Positions 19,757 through 28,849 of a DNA stretch of 64,000 bases are shown here, piece after piece (within the stretch, counting starts at the first letter, position 1; the number at the start of each line of letters is the position of its first letter). The notes beneath the pieces were generated by a model, which was not told the DNA's origin, searched no databases, and saw nothing but the letters and a program-made list of their open reading frames with translations. The position numbers were made by a program, and so were the translations under genes. Where the stretch lies: NCBI GenBank assembly GCA_030770425.1, contig JASJFT010000140.1, positions 1-64,000 of the forward strand, in the 5' to 3' direction. This DNA is from Darksidea phi. Lineage: Eukaryota > Ascomycota > Dothideomycetes > Pleosporales > Lentitheciaceae.

Positions 19757-21634
19757 TGTGATGCTCATGGCGTGCAAGGAGGCGGAAAGTGAGATGTAAT
19801 GAGCGGCGGCCGCGCTGCGGGCATTGTGAGAGGCTCAATCTGGACTGCACGTGGAATCGGCCGCCAGCACTGCGAGGCCAGACTGCCTCATCAACTTCGC
19901 AAGCCACTGTCAGCCCCCACAGTGCCCTTCAGCCCCAGTTCGCGCATGGCTTGCAGCATTTTGACGGAATGCCAATGAACGGACCCGGTTTCTTAGATTT
20001 TTCAGGCCCGCTTGGTATGAATACATGGGACGAAGCGATGCTACTGAGTCCCAACTCTTGGCCAGCTGATTCGTCCCTAAATGGGACGGGTGTGCACATG
20101 GACATTGTACCTCAGCCAATCCACCAAATGGCCATCACTCCTTACTCTCCAGATACCCTTCCACCAACATCAAGGCCGCATGGTGGCAGCATGAGTTCGA
20201 TACCTGATCGGAGCGCACAGCAACATGATCCGAACTTAACATCACCATTCTCATCCGAGGGTCAGCCTCTTGCGATGGGAGAAGATGAATACCTCGTCAA
20301 TACGTTCCTCCAAATGCTCATACCGCCTATCCTTACGCCAGTAGAGATAGGGCCAAAATGGGCATTGACTCGGGCCTTCTTCGGCGCCATGGCAACAGAT
20401 TCACCGATGGTGAAGGCTGCTATCATGGCATTTGCTGCAATGCAAATGCAGAGGAGCGGCCTAGGCAACGAGGCGAGGAGAGACTGGCGACCACTATATG
20501 ACAGTGCGACGAGACAACTCTCAAGTGCGCTTGCAAGAAGGGGGAATAGCGAAGATTTGCCCAAGGATGGGCTCAAGTACATTCTTGCGTCCATTTTCTT
20601 GCTCACATATACTGATGTAAGACAGCCCTTGTTGTCAATAAACTACTTTGTCTCAGGCGAAGTTTTGAGACAACAACCATTCCATCTCAGTTCTCTACAA
20701 ACATGGTGATTCAAGATCTAATGCCACCCAGTTGCTCACGGAGAGCCTGTCAAGGGCACATACAAACCTTAGAGAAGCCTACAACCTTATACAATCTTCC
20801 ACTAAAGATGCCTTTTCCGTTCCCGAACGACGGATCATATCGTGGATCCGACTCCTAGACGTACGCGCAGTGTCCACCAACGGCGGAGAAGGGCTTTTCC
20901 TAGCTGATCCCGATGAGACGCTCTTTAACGCGTCGCCCGCCGCCTATCCCGTTTTAGAGCTTGAAACTCTCGACACCGAGATCGAAGAGATCCTCTTTAA
21001 CATTCTCTACTATCCCGGTGTTATATTCTATTAAAAAGTCCAGTCTTTTATCGGCCGTATTACCTATATTAACCCTTAGTACCGTAGTCGCGGAACCGTG
21101 TAAGACGAGACTAATGTTATAGCTCTAGCGGCGCAAATCTCCACAGATCTGCACGTACTCTACGGCTAGTATCCTGCGCTTATAGACCATGTAGTTATAG
21201 GAAACCTTACCAACAAGTATCTCGCCAAGAATTTAGCTACCGCGTTAACACGTAGCTTTCGTATATACCTCTCCAATTACTATGTATCCTATCTGTACCG
21301 CGTCGCCTATATATAGTATCCTAAAACGAAGGATATAATAAATACTATTACCAATATCAAAAGGCTTGCGTATCTTATAGCGGAAACCGACGAGTCCTTG
21401 CCGGTCAATCTTCTCTGGCCGCTCCTTATATAGGGGTGCGAGGAAGACAACTTAGAAGAAAGAAGGTAGATTATTAGTAGTATCAGAGGGTTGGAGAGTA
21501 TTACAACGAATACGAAGGCTACGGCTGATCTACTCGAAGAAGTATAAAGGAGACAAGACGAAGGGAAGCGAAGGGTGGATGTGAGGAGTGTCAGTCAGGA
21601 ATACTTTGCCAGTCATCATTTCGCCATCGTTTGA
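19757..21634 (+). pseudogene. Decayed Zn(II)2Cys6 transcription factor (Fungal_trans_2 type)
   Basis: The first exon piece (19775-20616) keeps ARRRKVRCNERRPRC, then C-x2-C-x6-C of the zinc cluster, a Pro/Ser-rich linker and the start of the regulatory domain. A 115-base intron (20617-20731) joins TYTD to LLTESLSRAHTNLREAY. The tail reads on through stops to LPVNLLWPLL, GCEEDNLEERR, DEGKRRVDVRSVSQEYF and ends at TGA 21632-21634. The pattern is that of the fungal-specific transcription factor domain 2 family. Two lesion types are seen. The start of the zinc cluster is broken at 19757-19775: TGT-GAT-GCT then a two-base excess replaces the second Cys codon. From about 20890 to 21550 the gene is RIP-mutated with six or more stops. 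It was probably the local regulator of the transporter/aldolase pair. Confidence 0.82.
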
Positions 21635-21842
21635 GTTACTAGTCTTGGGAAACTTCGCGCCGCACTTTGCTTGCCGCTTTATCTGGGCAATGTTGATACT
21701 TGGCGCAGTAGAACAGGTGTGTATGGATATTCGTTCGTTCGGGTTGAAAGCACGCACGAGTGCTCATGGTAAGCTTGGGATGACATGGGTTTCATATAGT
21801 GTAGCTTATGGGCCTATGTACGGTTTGTTCTCCAAGAGAAGC

Positions 21843-23444
21843 TCAAATCTTATCCAAAGTGAAGCTCTTAGCTGTCACTTGACCACCAAGAGCCTTCGAC
21901 GCAAAGTTAAATACTGAGTAGCGGTACCCTGTAAAGTACTGCCAGGCATTGGTCATGCCAAATGAAGGGCCCAGCTGGGTAAACTTGGTCCCATCTGTGC
22001 TGTACCAGAAAGTTGCCTGCCTCAACGTGCTGGTACCAAACGCAGGTGTAATATCGGCTTGGATACGCAGCCACAGATCTGTCGTTCCTGCTGCGAGCGT
22101 CGGGCCGGTCGCAGCAATCTTGCCAGCCGAACCAGTGTTTCCATTCAAGGTAATCCCATTCACCATAACGAGTTTGGACGAGGAGCCATCCTTGTGCACG
22201 CCAATGTACGCCGTGACGTCCCGGAAAAGGCAAGCGCCGGCGCGGTCGCCGTCCTTCATCTGGCTGATGTCGAGCTTCACGGTGCCCATGGACTTGGGGC
22301 CCAGAATGCGACGGGTGATCGTGTTGCGCGCCTGGAAGATGTCGCTGGTCACCGTTGCCGTCTGGAGTATCAAGCCACCGTCGCCGCCAGCGAGCTTGTA
22401 CTTGCTAGTGTCTGGGTTGTGGTTCCATTCCCATTCATGGCTCAGCGCGGAGCCCTGGAAATTGTCCGTCCCGGTAATCGGTGGGACTGTCTTGCCTGTG
22501 TCAACCGGCATCGGATACGATTTGCCCCAAGAATTGCCGTCCTTGACCACTGATGGCCAACCATCGGAAGACCACGTTAGAGGTGCAAGAACGGGGATTC
22601 GGCCTCCGGGGTAGGCGTCCAGGAACGCCGCATAGTACCATTTGCCATCCTTGGTGTCAATAAGTCCGCCCTGGTGCGCAGCGCCAGAGGAGGCGATGGG
22701 TGATGTATTCCCGATGAGCACCTTCTTCTCGTAGGGGCCCCAGGGACTTTTGCTCTTGAGTATCCACTCTTCACTGGCTGGCCTGGTAACCGCAATGTAG
22801 TACCAATCCTTTATCCTGTACATGCGCGATCCCTCAATGGTAGTGCCGTCCGAATAGACCTGCTGCGTCTTGACTTGGGACAGGCCGTCCTTACTCAGTT
22901 GCGCCACATTGATCTTGGTATTGCCATACGCGACGTAAATGGTATCATCGTTGTCAACCATGAGGCCGCAGTCGTAGTAGCACGAGTTTATCGACGACGC
23001 AGCTTTCCAATCCCAGTTGGACACCTCGCCGTTATTTTTCGCGGCGTTTGTGCCACTCGCCGTTTGGATATACGTGCGGCCGTCGATGCAGCCGATCCAA
23101 TGGAATGTGTCGGTGGAGTTACGATACCGCAGGGAACTGGCCCAGATGCCTTTTACGTAGCCGCCATTGCTATTGTATTTGCTGCCGGGGACGGTGGGCA
23201 TGCTGTGACTGACTGGCGTCCAGTTAACGAGATCGTACGATTTGAGCACGGGTGCACCGGGGGAATATGCGAACGTCGACGAGGTGTAGTAGAAAACATC
23301 GCCGATGCGAATGATTTCAAGATCGGGATAGTCTTGCCACAAAACTGGATTGTTGAAGTTGCCGGCTCGCTCAGCAAGAGGACCGGCCGCAGCCAGACTC
23401 AATGCAGAGGCAATGAGCCCCAGGTATCCTCCCGAAAAATGCAT
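21843..23444 (-). CDS. Secreted GH43 beta-xylosidase / alpha-L-arabinofuranosidase
   Basis: A single-exon, 533-residue protein starts at ATG 23444. The frame is open 17 codons further upstream, but the ATG at 23444 opens directly on the signal peptide (about residues 1-20, Ala/Leu-rich). The five-bladed propeller of GH43 carries the three catalytic acids: Asp41 (DYPDLEI, base), Asp158 (YYDCGLMVDND, pKa modulator) and Glu204 (TIEGSRMY, acid). After a linker near residue 340, the C-terminal 180 residues form a beta-sandwich of the GH43_C2/DUF1349 type, which often closes the xylosidase pocket. The enzyme acts outside the cell on arabinoxylan or xylo-oligosaccharides. It is intact and unmutated, although the regulator pseudogene immediately downstream is RIP-damaged up to about 21550. 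TATATAA lies 61 bases upstream. Confidence 0.9.
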   Translation of the reverse strand: MHFSGGYLGLIASALSLAAAGPLAERAGNFNNPVLWQDYPDLEIIRIGDVFYYTSSTFAYSPGAPVLKSYDLVNWTPVSHSMPTVPGSKYNSNGGYVKGIWASSLRYRNSTDTFHWIGCIDGRTYIQTASGTNAAKNNGEVSNWDWKAASSINSCYYDCGLMVDNDDTIYVAYGNTKINVAQLSKDGLSQVKTQQVYSDGTTIEGSRMYRIKDWYYIAVTRPASEEWILKSKSPWGPYEKKVLIGNTSPIASSGAAHQGGLIDTKDGKWYYAAFLDAYPGGRIPVLAPLTWSSDGWPSVVKDGNSWGKSYPMPVDTGKTVPPITGTDNFQGSALSHEWEWNHNPDTSKYKLAGGDGGLILQTATVTSDIFQARNTITRRILGPKSMGTVKLDISQMKDGDRAGACLFRDVTAYIGVHKDGSSSKLVMVNGITLNGNTGSAGKIAATGPTLAAGTTDLWLRIQADITPAFGTSTLRQATFWYSTDGTKFTQLGPSFGMTNAWQYFTGYRYSVFNFASKALGGQVTAKSFTLDKI

Positions 23445-23504
23445 CGCGAAATGTGATCGATTCCGAGCGAAGTTCGCTCCCGGTCGCAGCTCCACGCAAG
23501 CTAC

Positions 23505-23511
23505 TTATATA
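23505..23511 (-). promoter_or_regulatory. TATA box of the GH43 gene
   Basis: TATATAA on the minus strand, about 61 bases upstream of the ATG at 23444. A CreA-type GCGGGG lies close by at about 23540. Confidence 0.5.
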
Positions 23512-24428
23512 CCCAAATCATGTCTCCTGCTTCCATTGCGGGGGAGATGAGATTCTCCATAGTATGTGGAATGTTTAAACTGCTGTCTCGCTTGTCTTAT
23601 TGGCGCAAAAACGTGGCCGGGGCCAATCGACAGGGTAGAATTCCCCGGAATAGCCGCCGGGATCTGCATCGCACAGCAAAGTCAGCTACGCGCACGCTAG
23701 TTGTATCGTGAAATAGATCGAATGGTCGGAAGAAACCAACCCGATCAGATTGTGCATTTAGATAGTATTTTGTTCCGCAGTACATAACTAGTGTACGATG
23801 TCCAGGGTCATTATACCCGCACTGCTGAGTTCAATCAGTATTGTCCTTTTAGTATATTGCGCGACGGTACAGAGCCGCATTAGGCCGTAGCATCGGCCGC
23901 TAGACATCTATGGTCCTTGAAAACAAGGTACAAGGGGGTTATATATACTTAATAAATAACTCTTATATAAAGACACTAAGTATATATTAAATAAAAGTTA
24001 CTAAAAAATTATTTATAAGAAAAGTAGTAATATTACTATTATTAATATAAGGACTTATATAGATATATATAAACTATAAATTATAATAATAATAGAAAAA
24101 AGTTATAAATCTATATTAATAAGAAATTAATACTTAAATTATATATACTTTTTAATTAAATTAATTATATATTATAAAATTAAAACTAAAGATTATAAAG
24201 TTAAAAAGATTATAGAAATTTTCTATTAAGATAGTAAAGTATAATATAGATATTAAATATCTAAAGAATCTTCTTTATAAAATTATTTTTTCCTTAGAAA
24301 TAAGATTTTTTAGAAGTATAGATACTTAGATAGACTTTTTTTAAAGCTAGTAAAAGGGCTAATAAAATATATTATAGTAAATAACTCTCTATAAGAGCCG
24401 AGACGGCCTTTAGAAAAGGGGAAGGCTA
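23512..24428. other. GH43 upstream region and AT-rich block
   Basis: To about 23930 the composition is normal and contains a CCAAT box near 23622. From about 23940 to 24390 the sequence is almost pure A/T, without any open frame or recognisable element, typical of heavily RIP-mutated relics. Confidence 0.5.
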
Positions 24429-24614
24429 TATTACGCCTACTTCTACCGGAGGACTCCCGGATTATTATCGGCCCGGCCACGGTCACGTGCCGGACCCTAT
24501 ATAGTCCTGCGTCCTACCATCACGTCTCCTTAAGGATTCGTCTCATCTCCATCCGAATACAACCCTTTTGCTGCCTCAGCGTTTCTGTGCCTGCCTGCCT
24601 ATACGTGCCTCACA
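24429..24614 (+). repeat. 186-bp LTR-like repeat, unmutated copy
   Basis: It begins TATTACGCCTACTTC and ends GCCTCACA. It has a TATA motif (CCCTATATAGTCC) in the middle and a pyrimidine-rich second half. It matches 27995-28180 in inverted orientation over its full length without gaps. CpA/TpG sites are intact here (for example TCACGTGCC). No target duplication is visible (flanks GGCTA and ATAGA), so this copy has been rearranged or is an end of a lost element. Confidence 0.8.
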
Positions 24615-25047
24615 ATAGAATACCTCGCGTCTTTCACCCTAGGCTCTACAGTACTCTAGGAAATGAGGTATACTTCAGAACGGATGCGGAACGAACTGTG
24701 CCGCAAAAGAGCATCGCTCCTAGAGCCGAGTCCGGCGAAGTGGCCGTTGTCCGATAATATATTTTGGCCAATCACACGCTCTACGCATTCCCCAACGAAT
24801 TTTAGCGCCGTGGCACAGTCTATCACAATGGGGCCCTTTTCTCAGTTATCAATCGACGCCATACCTCCTTTCCGCTCCACCCCGATCTGCCTTCCATAGG
24901 CGCGCTTACTTTCTCTAAACATCACAACCCTTCATCCGGTAACCGGTAACTCTAAGCTAGAATCAGTCAATCAAAATCAAGTTGTAATTACAATAGCAAG
25001 AGAACCCTCCGAACGATAATCGCTCCCATCCATACCGACAGTCTCTC
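24615..25047. other. Upstream region of the AflR-like regulator
   Basis: Normal composition, no RIP. A short open frame at 24663-24899 has no signal or domain and is probably not a gene. The stretch before 25048 serves as promoter and leader of the regulator. Confidence 0.45.
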
Positions 25048-26636
25048 ATGTTTGGAACGCTTCGTTATGATGTGTCCTCGAATGCGTCCTCGTCAAGCAG
25101 TCGTCGAAACAAGGCCGTAGTTCAGTTGCAGCCGGCACAGGCAACAGCGGGCTTTTTCCCGCCTCACGCAGCCTGTGATACGTGCAGAGCAAAGAAGGTA
25201 AGCCTTTTGAGCCGTTTTCTCTCCCGTCCTGTCCACTAATTGGTTCACAGTTGAGGTGTAGTGGCCAGAAACCGACGTGTAACCGATGTCAGGCGACCAA
25301 ATTGCAATGTCAATATACGCAGACCACAGACAAGCGGAAAAAAAAGCCATCGGCCCGGCCGACTGGGCCGACAGCACAGAACAGGCGCCAATCTACGACC
25401 AGTGGAGAAACGCCCACCGGCAACAAAGGTCACGACAGCAATGACGGTCAGGTTGAAGCGAGCGAGTCGAGTGCAAGCGGTATCAACGACTCCATCATGG
25501 ACCTTTGGGACGTAACTTTAAGCGGAGAGGTTCATGCAAGCAATCGTACCCCACTAATTCTAGAAGATGCAGCCTTTGACGGGAATAAGTGCCAGGATGC
25601 GGCTCATGAAGAGACCTTGGTGCCAGTGTGCGATGCATTGACGTCCGACCTGTTTCACTCTGCACCGAATGGGATACATCACCAAGAGATGATGCCAGGC
25701 AACATTTGGGATCCACTTGGCTCCCCAAGCTTGGACTTGACCGATTGGGATGATGTCATGTCATGCTCGCCCGGCCCCACACAGATTCAAAGCCAGGGTC
25801 ATAGCCAACAGCGAATGAGCATTACACGAAGCTGTTCCGCCGGATTGGTATCAAGCCCAGCATTTCCAACCTTACTTCACCGCCACGAAGTCAATGTGGG
25901 CGAGCAGATAGCCGATAAGAACAGACACGAGGGCACTTTCACGACTCCTACTTTACTACCGCTAAATACTTATTTGTCTCCAGCGTCTACGGCCTCCATT
26001 GCTGGCGGAGAGGTTCCTGCTAACTGCTCCAAATCTCAACAACTCTCATCACTTCGGGATCATTTCAATTCCAAGAATGCCGCCACCGGAGCTCAGTGTT
26101 CTTGTGTACAGAACGCGGCCGCACTTTTGGACGAAATCTCAGCTCGCGTCTTCAAAGGCTCCTCCTCAATTTCCTTTGACATAGCTCTTAGCTTTCTGAA
26201 AAGTACTCTCAGCAAGTGCAGCGCTACGTTCGAATGCACACGATGCATCTGCCGCTCAGATTTCTGCATGCTGCTTGCAGTTGTTATTGAGCGACTGGTG
26301 ACACTCGGCGAAGATGTTGCTCTAGTGCACGTTCTGGGCACACAGTCTCACCTACCGGACAAAGAAGCAAGGACAGGATGGGATCAGGGAACTAGTAGTG
26401 ACACCCGCTTGAGACGATTCGGCTCCTACGACCTCTCTTCTATGGAACATGGCGTCATAGCCCGCGGTCTCCTTAATCTACACATTCAGTCTTGCCAGGT
26501 GCTAGTAGAGAAAATGGCTCATGTCGCGCGGCTCTCGAATCGAGAAGCGCAGGTGCATCTTTTGGTCACAACCGAACAGCAGATCAACCATCTCTTGGCT
26601 CTTTTAGGAGAGAGAACCGACAAAACTCCTACTTAG
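25048..26636 (+). CDS. Zn(II)2Cys6 transcription factor, AflR-like
   Basis: Two exons, 25048-25197 and 25251-26636, flank a 53-base intron (GTAAGC donor, ACTAAT branch, CACAG acceptor). They give 511 residues. The intron lies inside the zinc cluster, as is common: C43, C46, C53, C60, C63 and C70 form C-x2-C-x6-C-x6-C-x2-C-x6-C with CDTCRAKK across the joint. A basic linker (KRKKKPS) follows. The middle is Ser/Pro-rich with an acidic WDDV patch. From about residue 330, QCSCVQNAAALLDEI and a Cys-rich segment (ECTRCICRSDFCMLL) match the C-terminal layout of AflR-type regulators of secondary-metabolite clusters. The nuclear, DNA-binding role is well supported; the target genes are unknown and no biosynthetic gene lies in the window. 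The gene shows no RIP although AT-rich DNA surrounds it. Confidence 0.85.
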
Positions 26637-27759
26637 TACCGTAATTTTATTGAAATGCTAATCTGAAATCTATTGCGCACTGTTGCTTCTTTATAAGCTC
26701 CTCGTTCATTTCTCCCTACTATAGCGGACGATGCCTGATATGTAGTTCCTCGACTTCTATAAACATGTCCGCGAGTATTATTATAACGCGGCCATTCCAC
26801 TTCTCCTTATCGTCTCTTACTAGTGGCGCGTCTACTCTATAGCCCTCAACTCTCGAAGACTGCTTCGCGATCACGGAGTAGATTGAACAGACTACACGCG
26901 TACTTCCTGTACGCAAAACAAGCTTTGGGTCGTGCGTCTGGGCGGAGGCTTCATGGCTAAACATATTAGAGTGTAAAGAAGCAGTAGCCAAAATAGGGAG
27001 TAAAAAAGTGCTTTATCGTGGTACGTATTCGGCGGATTCGAGAGTCTAGTACCTTAATAGCTGTTTGATTTTTCCGGTACCGTATAGTCTTTTCTTAGGC
27101 TATCTATCTAGCAGGACACTCTCCTTGTATCTACCCGAGAATGCGCCTTACTACTTAAAATATGGTAATACCTATTCTATATTCGCAGACGTATTAAGGA
27201 GGATAGTATCGAAGGTAATTAATAACCCAGCTACACGCTCCGGGAATTATTATAGTATTAGTTTTAATAAAAGCCGGAGTCCGATAATAGGTTAATTCTT
27301 CTATATAGCGAGTATATAGCGAGCGATACCTTATATTAACCGTCCTAAACCGAGCCGAGAAGTAATAGAAGATAATATAAATAAGGGTACCTATATTTAA
27401 GACGCACATAAGCGCCGTGACGACCTCATCCTTGCTCGTATAAAGATGTCTCGCGCGGTATAGCCAGGTTTCTGCCCTCAGCCTTCCGGCCAATATGCAC
27501 ACTCCCTGAGAGGGGTAATCAATCTTCGGGGAGTACAAAATATTGGGACTTGTTCACGCGCAGGTTAATAAGCCCGTTTGGGATAATGTTACAACCCCGG
27601 GATTGGAAGGATGCGGGCACGCACGTTCCCAAAAAACGCCCACCGCGAAAATGCCGCATTATCCGTACCCGCGAAATCTATCAACACCTACCCCCCACAA
27701 CGCTTCTATATATACTTTTTGAGGTTGCGCATCTATTAAGGATATCGAAATAAGGAATT
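26637..27759. other. Intergenic, lightly to heavily mutated, nothing recognised
   Basis: A 90-codon minus-strand frame at 26719-26991 and overlapping frames at 27065-27538 have no known domain. TA density rises toward 27300. A short normal-composition patch (27545-27700) precedes the transposase remnant and may include the end of that DNA transposon. Confidence 0.4.
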
Positions 27760-27994
27760 ATAAATTTTAATACCCCTAGGAAGGCTCGAATAAAGGCTAT
27801 AGTAGACTTCAACGACGCGTACGGGATCCCTTACTATAAGAACGACGTATTCCGATTTAACGGCGTCTCTAAGGAGTAGGGCTACGCTATACTTACTTAA
27901 AATAATTAGCTTATTAATAGAACTTATTATAACATAGTACTAAATAAGAAGAAATATAGTAAGCCTTCTATCCTTTTTATAAAGAATATATAGT

Positions 27995-28180
27995 TGTAAG
28001 GCACGTATAGGCAGGCAAGTACAGAGATACTAAGGTAGTAGAAGGGTTATATTCGGATAGAGATAAGACGAATCCTTAAGGAGACGTAATGGTAGGACGT
28101 AGGACTATATAGGGTCCGGTACGTAACCGTAGCCGGCCCGATGATAATCCGGGAGTCCTCCGGCAGAAGTAGGCATAATA
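27995..28180 (-). mobile_element. Solo LTR, 186 bp, RIP-mutated, TSD ATAGT
   Basis: This is the reverse complement of 24429-24614, with gap-free alignment. Differences are mostly C-to-T or G-to-A at CpA/TpG (for example CACGTG became TACGTA). Both ends are flanked by the identical 5-mer ATAGT (27990-27994 and 28181-28185), a perfect target duplication. It interrupts the Tc1/mariner transposase. Confidence 0.85.
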
Positions 28181-28414
28181 ATAGTATTATAATTAATTTC
28201 TTTAAAATCTAAGATAAAATATTCGTATTCTTACTTAGATTATATTTACTAAAGAAATAGATTTTAATTATTCTAATAAAACTATAAAAGAGATAATAAA
28301 TTTAATAAACTATTATAAGTATATTATCTATATAAAAGAATAAATAAATAAGTATATAGTAGAGAAGTAGAAGAAGTAAATAGAGAATATATTAATAGTC
28401 TATCTAGATTCTAT

Positions 28415-28849
28415 TATTATAACCCTAGGATTAGAGGGGTACGAGGTAAGCTCTAATATAGCTATAATAGCCGAGCTACGCTTAGTTAGTAATCTAATAT
28501 TACGTAACTTAGAAGTTATAGAAGTTATTAAAATAACTACTTTTATAACTACTATAGAAGTTATAGAAGTTATAGAAGTTACTACTTCTACTACTACTAC
28601 TACTACCTTAAGAGATAAGAACGGGTATAAGAGAGTAGAGGATCTCTTAGACTTTCTATTTTAATTCCTTATAGTTAATCTTTAATTCTTTACCTAATAC
28701 TTACGAATAAGATTAGATCTTTTTCTAAGTAGTTATTCTAGTAATAGAATTTATTAACTTAATCTTAACCTATTAGAAACTAATAATATAATAAATATTT
28801 TATTAGCCTTAACCTAAATCCCGTATAAAGATATATATAATATATAATA
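28415..28849 (+). repeat. 5' LTR of the first gypsy element
   Basis: 435 bp, starting TATTATAACCCTAG (originally TG...) and ending TATAATA. It contains short ACT/AGT and GAAGTTATA repeats. Confidence 0.88.

Noticed and set aside
24663..24899. Possible small gene upstream of the AflR-like regulator
   Set aside because: Only 78 codons, no motif, and it lies where the regulator's promoter and leader are expected.
24429..28180. A DNA transposon with 187-bp terminal inverted repeats carrying the Zn2Cys6 gene as cargo
   Set aside because: The right repeat has its own perfect 5-bp target duplication (ATAGT) on both sides, so it is an independent solo LTR inserted in a mariner transposase. The left copy has no matching duplication.
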